This document shows positions 27,501-41,900 of a stretch of 64,000 bases of DNA, in pieces. The notes beneath the pieces are model-generated. The model did no database searches and was not told where the DNA came from. It saw only the letters and a list, made by a program, of their open reading frames with translations. Position numbers and translations under genes: made by a program. How positions within the stretch are numbered: position 1 is the stretch's first letter; every line of letters begins with the position of its first letter. The stretch lies in assembly GCF_037975245.1 (NCBI RefSeq), contig NC_092574.1, forward strand, positions 22,037,713 through 22,101,712, written 5' to 3'. The DNA comes from Apostichopus japonicus (lineage: Eukaryota; Echinodermata; Holothuroidea; Aspidochirotida; Stichopodidae).

Positions 27501-29933
27501 TGGCCCGTGGATCAAAATTAAGCACAATTGTTGACCAATGTCCCTCTTGGTGAGAGGTCTAAGGGGAGGGTCTAAAGGGTGGTCATCCTTTCACTTTCAG
27601 AAGTTATGTTTGATGAAGGGGGGGCGGGGGAGGTCCTGACAAATGATTAGTTAATGATAAGCAAAACTAAATTTATATAGTACAAGTTTAAAATATGTCC
27701 ACCGGTATGACCCCCGTTTATGGTCTCTTTGGATAGAGCAATGAAAATTGGTATAGCTTAGTTTTTGCTAAAGCTGTATTCACACATTTAAGTTAAAAGC
27801 ATTTCTTTTTTAACCATATAACAAAATGTGATATTTATATTTCAAGAAGAAACAAGCAAAACAATGCTGAATTTCAATAATGCAATATTGCCATCTAGCA
27901 ATAATGGAATACTGCCACCATCTAGGTGGATTTCTCATTGTACATGAGGCCACCAGAAATTTCCTTTTTTTGTCTTCTTTTTATTTTGTCAATATGTTTC
28001 TTTTAGTGGTTGAACAGATTAAGATGAGCCTTAACATTGGGAAGAACATATATCCAGGAGGGATTAAAATAATTTATTTGAAAATTCAATACTTAAATAG
28101 TTTGTGTACTTAGTCAAACTCTTTCATGTTCAACATTGCTGATATGAATTTGTATTTGAAAATCTGATAGGAAAAGTTTTTTTTTTTTATGTGGTATATC
28201 ATATATGTGTAGATCATCAAGATACAATAAAAGCATTTCGTTGTGTAATATCATATGCACAGGGACTTACTACACTGGTATGTCTTAAATAAAGTATCTA
28301 GGAACTTGTGTGTATTTGTTTACCCTTTTAAGTTGCCCATTTCTGGTAATTTATGTACCTTGTATGGCTATTAAGCTTTTAATTATTTTGGTTATCACAT
28401 GGAGTAGTACTCTGTTATATAGACTGTTGTACAGTAGCTGCATGGCTTCAATTGACTGTACTGGCATTGCAATAGTAGAGATATTAACAGACATTGTGTT
28501 AATAATGATGGAGGTTCTAATGTACCTCAGTCTGGGTTTATTTGTCCAGTGTAATTATACGGTACTTATTAGATGGCTTTGTATTTGAGGCCTGAACTAG
28601 GAAGCTACCTGCCTATTGTACATACATTGAAACGCTGAGTTATACAGAAATTCCTGGAAGAGCTCAGCATATTCATAGTGTGTAGTGTATGAAATTACTT
28701 ACAGGCTTAGCCGAACGGAGATGTTCTATCATGCAAAATTCAACAGACCCAGTGTAATATTAAATACTATTCTAAAAGTCAGCTTTCTAGATATGACCTC
28801 GCTGACTGGTTTGTAATTAGTTTGTAAAAACAAATGAACAGTAAGCAAGTAGAAATATTTCTGTTACTAGGCCAGTGAATTGTTCATTATTGTTTGGACA
28901 CTATCTCAGCTGAAGAACTTGTGCCTGACGGGATTGAATTCAATCCTCTTCTGACCCAAAAGCTCTTTGTCCTATTAAAATTTGGTTTCTATAATATCCC
29001 AGTCAGTGAATTTGTATTTTCCAATTCTTCATTTGCATGATATTAAGATCTTTAATTATTTTAGTTTACATGGTGAAGCTATAAACAAACAGACAGACAG
29101 ACAGACATACAGATCTATCATGTCATATATTTCTTTATATAATTGCATCCTTACTATAATCATGATGTACACACCATTATTTTTTTCTTATAAGTGGTCA
29201 CATCATCATGTCAGTGTATCAACACATTGAACTTTCCCATGTGTGTTATAATGAAACAACATTAGTCTCTGAACATTCCAATGTGTGTTATAATGCAATA
29301 ACATTAGTGAGCTACATATGAGCTTACAACAATAAACATGTGCTCAAGTGTAAAATACATTTTTTTTTACCTTTCATAAGAGCACTCAACTAAACAGCAT
29401 GCTACAATACAGTTTTATCAAATGTTGTCTTTGTTTGGTTGCTGCCTAGCATGTCCTCATTTCCATCATCTGGCTAAAATTTTGAATTTCCATTGGGATA
29501 TTGTCACATTCACCCCCCCCCCCCCCCCCCCAGTGTGTAAGCATGAAATCAACAAACGGACAGAGGAAACTTTCCTGCCACTGGACAAAACTGATGTTTA
29601 TTACTTTTTTTTTGTCTTTAATTCCCCTTTTTTCCTTACAAGCTGTAAATTAAATTTTCCATGCAGTGCCACCTTATTCAATTCATGTTGAAACTGTTTT
29701 AGGACGTTTCATTTTTTATGACAGCTGTATAAACTTCTCCTAAGGCATTGGAAGTGACTGAAGGGGGGCCCTTTGGGGGCCTCATCATCTACTCAGCTGA
29801 TTCAGATAGTGAGATTGCTTGCTGTTATAAAAGTTACAGATATGACAGAAATACCAAGCTGTGTATGATGATGAAGATGATACCTAGCTACAGTCTCTTC
29901 ATGCTCAAATGATGAGAGAGGAGGGGTTGCGTT

Positions 29934-29991
<58 letters not shown>

Positions 29992-32900
29992 ATACACATA
30001 TACAATTACAATTGTTTGCAGTTCCTGCACATCTACAGTGGATAAGTAAGCTTAGACTTTATCCATGGATCTGTTATAAGATTGCACTGTGGTGTGGAAT
30101 GTGCACATGTACATCATATCGCATTGATTTAGGCTTTATATCAATCTGTACACACTACATGCAATACACAGCTATCAAGAACACATGTCATTCCTGCTTT
30201 ATATCAAATTGTAACCTACATACATAAATGCAGCTATCACAGAACATCGATTCTTGCTTTAGACTGAGCTGCAACATTATTCATGGATTACACCAATCCA
30301 GAATATCTGATTTCTGCCTTAGATTAAATTACACATAGTATACATACATGGATACAAAGCTCTATCAGGAACAATGTCATTCCTGCTCTATATCAAACTG
30401 TACATTACATGTATGGACACACAGCTATCACAAACATTGCATGATTCCTGCTTAATTTAAGCTGTACACTGTATTCATCAATACTTCTATCCATAACATG
30501 TATGTGTATCCTGTTACAAACTATATACTACAAACGTACAGCTTCCTATATATAACACACAGAATTATTCACCCCCCCCCCCCATTCCCTCCCCTTAAAG
30601 TTTCATACTAGTCTGTTTTAATTTCCTTTGTCAAATATCTTGAGTTTTCTTTTTTTATTAGTATTATTATATTTTAAATCCCCCCCCCTCAGTTCTAGAT
30701 TTTGTAGTTTTTAGGCTGCTATTAATACGGGCTGCATGTTTTATTCATCGTTGCTTTTTTTGTCATTCTGTTGAATGAACACAAAGAGTATATAATATAA
30801 ATACACTATTATATGTGCAATCACGTTGTGAGCTCATCCTCTGCATTCACGATGGAAATCGCCCTACTTTTCAGGGGTGTAATTTAAGATCTCAGAAGCT
30901 GTTCCCATAATACCTCTTCGCTCTCGCTCTCTGATTAAAGAGTAATGCTTAGTATTAAAACCTCTGCACGCTGGATGTGAAATGAAAGATATATATATAC
31001 CTATACATGCTGTGTGAGACCTCTTCTGTTAGATGCAGCAGAAATAACTTTGATAGATAGGCATCTAGTACATACAAGACTTAATTTCTTAACAATGAAA
31101 ACAAAAACAAAACAACTTTGAAACGGTTTCAACTAATTACCAATTACCATACTTTGTGTTAGAATGAGGTAACATTCTAGGTCAAGTGAAATACTCTGGT
31201 ATTAAAGTACTTCACTTTTATTTAGAGGGAAGTCTATTTTTTTTTTTTTTCCAGGCTTCTTTGGAACCCTGTATTAAAGCAATCTATATTAATTTGAGTA
31301 GATGATGCTAGTGGAACTTTTCTTAGTGGAGCAGTGCTCTGATTAATGTGTTGGAAGGCAGAGTGAAGAGAGTAAGTGTAAAGTGTGATAGTTGACAAAG
31401 TCTGGGCAGACAGAGCTGTTATCTGTTGCATCTGCAGAATGAAATGAGCTTCTAAAGTTATACTCAGATAACTTACCTTTTGGTAACCTTATAAGATGAT
31501 GGGCAGGCCTGACTTCACCTGGGGAGAGTCTTAGTATCTCCTGAAAAAAATATTTTGTTGCTTGTGATCAGTTAAGTGCCAAAATTAAAGAAGAAGGGGT
31601 AAACACCATCCTAGTCCCTATCTCCCTTCCTCCTATCACCATATCCCCCATCTCCATTCAATTAATGAAATGTACCAAAGAACGAGCATCAGCCGAGGTA
31701 TATACGAGATTGATCATGAAAGGAATGCAAAAATTTGACCCAAAAATGACCCAAAGTACAGATGACCATTAAGCCTACATGTCCTCATTGTAAACCACAC
31801 CAGTTTTCAAAGATCAGCTCATTAAAAGTATTCCAACATAAACATTATTTTAGATAAAATTTACTTCAATCCACTAATTATACATGTGTAAAACGTGCAA
31901 GACTTTGTGTGGTAGGTTTGCTCAATGAGTTTACAATCATTAGAGAGCAGAACCACAGGAACAAAAGCGATTAGGATAATAATTGTATCCGTTTCATCTA
32001 AGTACCGTCATCACCATGTACTTCTCTCCAGGCATCTCCTCATGCATCCATCTTCTCGATTCCCTCTTCCATTTAAATTCTGTCCATATACGTCAGGAGG
32101 AGCAGCTACTGTAGTATTTGGCCTCCCTCATTTCCCGTTCATCCAGTAAAATAACGTGACAAAATTTAACGATAAAGGCAACTGTTTTGGGGTTTTTACC
32201 TGTAAGTAAAGCTACAGACTAACAGTGGTTAGGCTCGTGTTTGCTTGTGTCTTTTCTGTATTGGTTAACCTATCAATAAAGGTATCATAAGTATTATGCA
32301 ATTATATTGTATGAATGGCATGCGAAGATTTCATACTATTCACTGGCAATTAATTTCCTGCTGATACATGTCATTGTAGCCATTCGTCTGATGCGGCCTG
32401 CACCCGCTTACTAATTGAATGAGGTTGTCTTTGGGCATCCAGAAATGTGCCTGACAGGGTTTGGTGGGGGTATTGCAAAATTTGAAATGTAGAAAGTATG
32501 ACACCAGCCACATCTACTACCAAGTTGCTCATTAGCAAGGCAAGGGAGATTTTCAAACAAAATGTTAACAGTTTTGTTGTGTTCTGTGGTATTTATTTCA
32601 AGCCTTCTAAAATGATCATGTGTGTATTTGAAGAAAAAATTACAGTTGCTGAAGGTTGTATTGCTTTAAACAAAACTGCTGGAAACTTTGGTACCTTCAG
32701 GCTAGTGGAGATACAAATTTAAAAGAAAAATTGGTAGAATTTGATATTTCAGGCAGAAAAAAAAGGGATAACCTAATTAATTTTTTTTAATTATCAATAA
32801 TGAGGGGGCAGATTAATTGTTTGATTCATAACATCTGATGTAAAAACCAACCTGAAGATGATTTTCGTTTTTACTTCAGAGGTCTTTTCTTTCATGAATG

Positions 32901-35900
32901 ATAAAAATTAGTTACACGATCTGCATGTCTCACCTTAACCTCATATAATTTGTTTTCCCCCCAATTATTTGACAAAATTCTGTCATGGAAATAAAAAAAT
33001 TAATTCTTCTTGTAGGACACTATACCTTAGTTGCATATATGCTAATTTCTGAACAGGAAGCTGAATCAATCCACCATGCCAGATTCTTTATAAGGAGATT
33101 GTTATTTTACATATGTTGTGGCATATCTTTGTGGTCGAGAAGTGGAAATTCATATGCTAGAGATATTTTGTGTTAGTTATGTCTAGTTATTTTGTGGTTT
33201 TCAAAGATTGGGGAGAGATGGGAGGTGAGTCATTGAGCAAATGTGTCTGATATGTCTGTTGAAGTAAGAGAAGAAAGACAGTTGTTTGTAGAGACTATAC
33301 ATATCATTAAACTGCATATTAGGTCATTTATGTCTTTCTAAAGGTCTATCTATCGTAGAGGTTTATATTGCTTTAAGTTGCAGACATGTATAGTGTGCAG
33401 TACCTTTCCAATCATCAAAAATCAACCATTTCAGTACTGCATGCATATATGCTATAAAACAAAGCCTAGAGGGGGGGGGGTACACAAACCCATCAACCAT
33501 CTTTGGCCTATTTGAGTAGAGTCATGAAAAAATTCTCCAATCAGCTAAGGAAAACGTTATTCCGTTTGAGAGATATGACAGAGGCTGAAGACTTCATCAG
33601 GTCCAACCGTGACACCAGCCAGACATACATATGCGCTCAGTTATTTATATTTATTTATTTAGTGTTCATTTGCTGTAATGTAGATGGGTTTTTTACAAAC
33701 GTGAATCTAAAGTATTGATCCTCAATACATGAACTTTAATATAATAGGATTGGTTGCAGTGTCAATCAACATTGTTAACATTTTACCTTGAAAATATGAA
33801 AGGGCAACAAAGAGAAAGCAAAATGACTTCTACCAGACACAACATTTAAACTAGGATTTCCCCTAAAAGAACAAGATAATTCTTAGCTGTTTTATAGGGG
33901 AGTTGTTGATCACAAAATTCATTTTCACATATTAAAGCCAAAGATGGAGCATATCGTTTGGTTTGTGTCCCCTTTAAACTAAATTCTAAGTATTCTTTTG
34001 TTTTGCAAAGAAAAATTTGATAAATTACAGTATCTCCAAAACCAAGTCCTAAAACATATATGGTGAGTCGACTAAGTTTTACAAATTGTGATTCAGTGGG
34101 AGAATTTTTTTCCTTTTTTCGAACCACAATCGTGAGACATGAAGCCATCCATCAAAAATTGTAGACACATCCTATGAGATTGTGTATAAAACAGATGGAG
34201 AGACCATTACATAATATACCAAAGCATTATTGAAGGTCTGTCAGATCATATGTATCACAGATGAAATTATAACCGTGCAAGCTTTGTTTTGAACCGTTGA
34301 TATCTTCAATATGACACATTGGGATTGGGATGGTGTGATGGAGGCTGTTTATGTCCCATGAAGTGGTGAATAATACCACATAATAATTATTTTTACAAAT
34401 ATTAATGCCAACAATTGTAAGTATTTAAGTTTTATAGCCTTGTATATCCGGGCTTAACATAACAGCTAATTTGCATAAAAAATTACCATAGAGGGAAGAA
34501 GTTACTGAAATTGTTGTCCTGTAAAAAAAAGAAAACTTGGAGCAAACAGGGGAAGACTCTGAAACTTCTCATATATTGCTTGGGACCTTCTGATGGTGTA
34601 TGAGTATTACACTTGAGGGTTGGTGTTAACTTTTCGATTACACCCCATATTTTTGGTCATTAACTTTTACTCATGAATGTATAAATGACATGGCATAACA
34701 GGAAGATAGGTTTTCAGCAAGCTGTCAAAATGTACTTCAGTGTTAGCTAAGTTCTTTTCATTCAATCCGTATAACATGTTCTACTTCATAAAAGAATTTG
34801 GTAAGTGAAAAGGTTAGTGTTTGACTTGGTACTAGTTAGGACGTAAAGTTATGCAATTTATTTGCGAATTACTTACGCTGCTTCTCTGAAGAGATCATGA
34901 TGTTGTCTTAAAACAGTCCCCTCATTTTATTGCAGTCTCTTGAACTTGTTACGAACCCTGGTATCCTCCTGACACACACCGGCAAGAAATTGTTGTCAAC
35001 TCTTCCAATGTAAAAGTGATCCATCTAATGTAGACACATTTCCTGGTTCATATGTTGCATTATAGCCACCTAGTGTAATGACAGTTAATTATGTGTGAAA
35101 TCCAGTGCAGCTTTACAATCCCAAAAAACCTTCAACTGTGAATAAAATATGTTGAATTTATAGAAAATGGTAAAATGAAAAAACTAACTTCAACTACTGC
35201 TACTGGATGTCAATTGACAGTTGTTTAACAGACATATATCAAAAAATAGAAAAGAAAGTTGTTTACCATGACATTTTGGTTTGGGAGGGATTTTAGTAAT
35301 GTAGTGCTAATTGACAAGGGAAAACTGTAACCATTTTTTACCCGGACTGCAAAGTGTAAAACCAGAGAAAGAGAGAAAAACAGAAGCTCTTTCACAGCGT
35401 TAACTCAATTATGTGAACTCAAGTGAAGAATTTAACTGATGTACTTGAAAAGCTGAAAAGGCCCCCTGCAAGAGATGTTTCTGGAAACTTGTCATGTTGA
35501 TTTCATTAACAATTGTCGTATGCTTGTTGACCTTGTGTAAACAACCGACGGCTGTCATAATAAACTCTGCAGAATGCATTTATGCGTTTTTTCGCCAATT
35601 TCCATGCTGTGTATATACATTGGTCCAGAGGGTTTTTTTCTCCATGGCTTAAAGTAGGTTCCATGTATGCACTCCTTCTCACGGGTAATCAAATGAAGTG
35701 ATTTTGACAACTTGTTCAACGCCATATCTCGCAAGTCATGTAACCACACAAGACTATAAATACATTTTAAATATACATGGATTGATTATTTATCTGCCGA
35801 GAACAGTTTAAGGACTTTAATCTTCTATACATACATTTTCATCTTTCCCGTTTGGGCATGTAAACTGATTTGTGTTTTGGCAAGATGACCGGTTCTGTCG

Positions 35901-38900
35901 TAAGAGCTATGCCAGTTGAAATGACATGTTTTATGTCATGTTCTATGCATGTGTACAGAGGATTCAGTTGTTGCATACAATTTGCCAACAGACGTGACAG
36001 CTGAAGTTAATCAGTACAAGGGCTTCCGTATAGACAACATAATTTAACGATGTCATTGACATCCCCACCAGCTTCTTCTCAACGTGTGTTTTGTTTTCCA
36101 ATTACTCGACTGCGAGCCAGTTCCTTTTCTACCTAGCCCAGCCCCTCAGATTCCTTTAATTCGCATTTGTTATGTTGCCTCTTATGCTCGTGATCTTTCC
36201 TCCAAGAATACTGATTTATTGTTGAAGACTCTCTCAGGGGAGAGAGGCAGAATGCTACAAGTGCATCCACCGTATGCAGAATGCCTCGCAGATAGATCTG
36301 CAGTTATGTGCAAGCTCGATCGACAAGATCCTCCTCATAAAGTTTTTAAAAGCCATATGTCTCATTCACATTATGCAATACCAAAGTCTCCGGTCACAAA
36401 ACAGAAAAAAACAAGGGAAAAAAAGTGAATGTTTCTCAAAGATTTGTAGCCCTTTTTTCTTTGGTTAGAGACTTGTAAACAAAGCTGACATAAATCATAC
36501 GCAGGGATGCAGGTTTTTTTTACTGTCTTAAAACCTGTTGGTTTTTCCGACAGTTCAGTCAATCATGGATTCTTTCAGGCTGGGCACAAATTGATTGAAG
36601 TTGTTCAAGAGGATGTTTTGACACTATCAGCAAGATGTTTGGGAGAAGAGAAGTTTGTTCCTCCATCAGTATTGCAGTGGAGGATTTTATGGATCTGAGT
36701 TGAGTTAACGTTCACCCAGTGCCCACTCACCACAGGAGTCTGTCCTTTATTGATAATTTGACTTACTCAGCCGTGTTCTTGAGGAGAATAACTCTGCTTG
36801 CTTATAGAGCACAGATTTGCTGATGGTTGTTTGGAAGATGACAATTTAGCTAGCGTGAATTATTACATCATCAACTTGAGAGGGCTGAGTAGTCGTATGC
36901 TGAGGAGCCTACTGTTTGCCAGTGGATGCTTCAGAATTGGTCTTGGAGCTGTTCTCTTGCAGAACCACTCTTGAACGACACTACTTGAAAAACAGGAGAA
37001 AGGAAAGAAAATTGGGACAGCATGTAGCCAAAGCAGTCTGAATTTAATTTTGGAGCTATTTTTGTAGCTTGAATTGAGAGATGTTTGCCAAGCATGATAT
37101 TTGGAGTAATAGTTATCAGTGGAAATTGGTTTGATTTTCGTCACGTACAGTACATAGTCAGTACAGTTGATTTGTTAGGTTTAGGTCGGTAATTGTTCTT
37201 GGAAAGTTTATCGGTAGCTGAATGCCGTCATGAGTAAATGGCTCTCTCTGTATCTCGCTTTCTAAGAGTCTGGATGTTTCTCGGTTTATTTGATGTTGTG
37301 CAAATGCCAGCCAACAGGAAGCAATGGTCCTCTGTGTAAGAAATGGCAGGAACTTTTAACTTGTGCTCATTCTATAACAATGCTGTGCGTGATTTGTGTA
37401 TAGCCTAAATGCAGGCTTTGTGTTTTAGGTTTATGATATGAATGCATTTGTCACATACCTTGAAGCTTGGAGGGGATCTGGCAGCCGTAACAATCTGTTT
37501 AACGATCCTGTGGCCGCCGTCTATCAACGGCTATCTCAGGTAAGTTAGTGTCTATCAAAAAAAAAAAAAGGAGTTTGCTCTACCGTTGCAAATTATAATT
37601 ATACATATGTGGTTCAGCTGTTTACAGCTGTGCTAACTGCCAAGTACTTACATGTATAATTTATTCTACATGTTAAAACTATAGTCGTGTCCGAATTGGA
37701 ACTGTGTGGCCTTGAATTGGGATCTACGGTAGCAAACGTTTCTTGGGTTGTAAGTTATGTGTCTAAACTACATAAAGTAGAAGTTAAAAGTTTGAATATT
37801 TCTTTATTTTACACTGAATATCATACCTGTAACGTGGGGTACCTATAGGTCACGCAGCATGCATTCTTTATCATTTTTGAAATTTATCCAAATGTAGGAT
37901 TGTATTGACTTCTTACAGCTCAGATACAATAGCATGCATACAAGCAGCTGTTTTGTATATGCAAAATTATGCTCTGCTCTCTATCCTCCTCCTCCCCCCT
38001 CTTACCCCCCACTCTCCCTCTCCACACTTAAAGGAAACTGAGAGTACATTGATCATAACAAAATATTTATTGCAAGTTTGCAGAAGTATGTTTATTTTGA
38101 AAAAGTAGTGCTTTCCAACTTAAAAATCAAAAATTTAATCTAGCCCCAAACCAGGGAGTTGCTATGGAACATAACAACTCCCTGCCCAAACCAATAAACA
38201 TCTTCATAACTGATCTAGATCTAGCTGAATTTTATTATAGAATTCTGGGCTGTCATGGTTGTCATGGACTAGGCTAGCTGTATAATATATTGCACCCCTA
38301 TAGCATGTTGTTTTAGGATATATCCCACATCATCTGTCTGTCATATAATGTTAGGTATTGCAACAATGTTTGATGGCATTGTCATGTTAGCAGTGATTAC
38401 ATATCTCTCTTTATACATAGCCCCTTACTTACATGCCTTCACATTACTAATGCATTCCCATTGACCATGCACGTATAGTCATAGAAGTAGGTAATACTTT
38501 GATCATTGCATGTTGAGATTTATATACTCTTATGAGGGCAATGAATATTGGAAGTGATGAAATAGAATGTGATGGTTTGAAAGGACAGACCAGAACGATT
38601 GTGTTAGTAATCGAGAGATATTGTGGGGGGCGGGGGGAATGCATTTTCAGCATTCCAATGAAATTCTGATGTTTCGGGGGGGGGGGGGGGGAAGGGACAG
38701 AGTTTGATCATGATGAGTTTGCAATGTTTAATTACTGGAAAGTAGACTGAGTACTGTTCATGTATTATTGGCCAGCAAGTTCCTTATAATCTTACTTACC
38801 GTTGATGTATCTTTAGTAAATTAAAAACTAAATGTGACCTATCATTGGTTCTGATTTAAAACTAAAACGTGAAGACCTCCCCAAACAAGAGAGCTGTTGG

Positions 38901-41900
38901 GGTGGATGTGGTGGGAGGGGGAGGGGGAGGGGATGGGATGGGAGAGGGGATGGGAGAATCATAGATTACATAAGTACTGCATTAATTGCAAACAGTAGCA
39001 ATGGTTGAATGAAACTCAGGTGCTTACTTAAATTACAGTTGTCATGCAGCTCTGTGAATTGATCATGTATGGTATTTATATACTGGGACAGTATCAACCT
39101 ACTGTAGCGAGGTGTAACTGAGGAAAATATGATATTTTATATCCAGTACAAAGGTGTTTCCCTTCCACAATTAGCAGCTATATATTTTTTTGTTAAAACC
39201 ACTATTTGTCAAGCATCTGAAGTTTATCGCTTTGAATACAAAATGTCTTATCATTGTCAGTGTCCATACACTTTACAGATTTGATTTTTTAATGTGTAGT
39301 TACGTTATGTATAGTTTTACATACTGTAGAATATCCGAACGATTTGTACAGATGACTAAGGATTAAACAGTGGACCAAGATTATTAAGCATCTCATTGGG
39401 CAACCAAACCTGTTCTAAAGGTGCATGGTGTTCAATGTTGTACAGTAGTAAGGGAGCAATAATTTATACCATCGTCATAGATTAATCTGATAAAAGCAAG
39501 TTAAGTTTATCTGAGGGAATACAAGCAAAACTTGAGACGTTTACAAACTTTTTCAACCTCTGTATCATGCATTTAGTGACATTTAAACACACCACTTTGC
39601 TATAACATCTGAATTTTATTCACATTTATCTTAGACACCTTCCAAGATGTTTGAGCTTATGGTTATTTTATGAGCTAGATAGGTAGGCGTTTCATACTTG
39701 TGCCTTCCAACTCAAATACTATATAGATGTTTATTCCAAAATATATCTAACATGTTATTTAAAGTTAAGGTATTAACACTACTAACCCATGAACAGACCT
39801 GTATATCCTACAAACACAAAGATCATGTTAATCTAAGGTACCATTGGAAGTCCATAAAGTTTGACCAACACCTCCCTCATAATTTTCTACTTTATCGATA
39901 TTAAATGTAGGGAACCAAGAGAGTTATATTATTACATACAATTAGCATTAAATTACAAGAAAAGCTCTTTAGGACATTTGCCAGTTTGTTTTACCATTTA
40001 CTACTGCTCACCGGGCGCTAGTTTTAGATCTTGTTTCCCCCTTGCTCTTTGTAACATTTTATCGATAGTTAGGAACAGGTCGGTAATGGCCTTTTTCTCA
40101 GCATTGATTATCCCCAATGTATTTGAACAGCAGTTCTTTAGCACTCTCAGCTATTGATTTTACATCAAACCAATACTTGATGAACCGAACAAGACAATTT
40201 GGCGAAGTGTTCTGGAAAAACGACAACTAGATACAGTGTCCTGGAGTAGTACTCCGGTGTTGTATACAAGAGATCTGTTTTTTTGGAAATATTCTACTAA
40301 ATCAGATTACAACCGTTCTCTCTTGTCATCGTCATCGAAGAGGAAAAAGAAAATGCTCGGCCAAGCAGGAACTCTGTGGCAATGACACAATTATAGAAGG
40401 GCTGTCATTTGATGAAGTCAAGACTTCACTTTTGTTTTAAGGATAAAGTTTAAAAGGGTCATTGGTATTTGGATCACCAAAATTATAAGCTACAAATCTT
40501 CTCAACAGTTTGCAAAAAGTACTTTGCTGCAGGTTAAAAATCTGCAAACTTTATTCCTAGACTTTGAAAAACACAGAACTTTTCGTAAACATGCACGTTA
40601 CTCCTAACTCAATTACCATATTTTTACTGCGATATCAATGGTCATGGGTCGACAATGATCTATTGAAATTAGATATGATTTTTACCATGTTCGAGAAACC
40701 ATTAAAAATGAAGAAAAGTATGTGAATTTTGAAGGTTTTTGTACTCTCCCATGGCGATGAATTATGACTGTGTGTATGTTACGCACTCTCTTACACATTT
40801 CGTTCTTTCAACTGGGAATTAACGAAAAAATTTCAGTTGAAAATATACAGTATATAAATAATTCATAGTTTTCACAAGTTTCATGCAATAATTGAATTTT
40901 TGTATACATGTTTTTAATACTGAATCGATTAATAAAGCATCGTCTTACAAATTCTGAAGCAATTTGAAGCTCACAGATAGATAATAAAAATTATTTTAAG
41001 TATATACATGATGAAGTCAACATGAAATACGGTACCGTATATACTGCTATCACAATGATTTATTTCATCCATAGCAAGGAGTACGTTTCTTGTACATATC
41101 ATCAGCTGTATCAAATATTAAAGTATTAATCTGTACTCGGCTTCTCTGCCTTTTGGCAAAGATCTTTCACTTTCTCAGCCTTTTGGCTAAGCTTCCAAGT
41201 TAACTATAGATCTGATATTTTGACCGATACATAGTACATACTGTAGACCACTCCTCATCCTTGGACCAAGCTTGATGTGTATAATTCCCTTTTCGAAAAG
41301 GGACTTGTCACAGTTTGTGGTAGGTGAAATATATGAGATCATCTGGTCTTATGGTTACAGTCATCATGTAAGGGAACTTGGGTGGTTGTGTTGTTATCCT
41401 GCCTAGGATCTAGTACCTTCGGTGACATTCCTTAAAAATTATTCTTTGAAGCTGATTATTTCAAGATAGATCATCTGATGAAGTTTAATTACCTGTAATT
41501 ACACCAGTTCCTCATAACCGTTTTGAATCTGCCAGTGAAATTATGTTTAATAGTTTATATGTTGCTAAAAGGAACCTTGCATGTCCAATTAAACAGTTTC
41601 AATGTATGTAAGATCATAGGAATACTTTTATATTCTTGTATACATATGATGATGTGATTTGTAAACAATTTCATTTACACAGGTGAGTGGAAGTGCTAAT
41701 GAAATTTTGGTTATTCCAGTTAAGTTGTTCTTTCATCAGGATATTTCTTTCCCATAGCCTGCAGTAACCCCAGTTTTGTATCGCTTGAAAACTCTCAATG
41801 ATTCTCCCCTCTTTCGCCGCCATTGTTTTGATGTCAATTGACGTACCTCGTCTTTTTAGAATATTAAGGAAAGGATCTATAGCACTTTGCTTTCTCTTCC

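Larger units (their letters stand above)
26102..37428 (+). other. Intron between ankyrin repeat 3 and the candidate cassette exon
   Basis: About 11 kb. It includes diverged repeats with nuclear-receptor half-sites (26343-26660), a 75-nt triplication (26805-27029), a (TA)n run (29937-29983) and a degenerate minisatellite (about 30110-30500). ORFs near 33503 and 36084 were examined and not accepted. The remainder shows no genes. Confidence 0.55.

Noticed and set aside
36084-36428. 114-codon ORF
   Set aside because: No recognisable domain, no plausible splice structure linking it to the host gene and no frame agreement; treated as chance.
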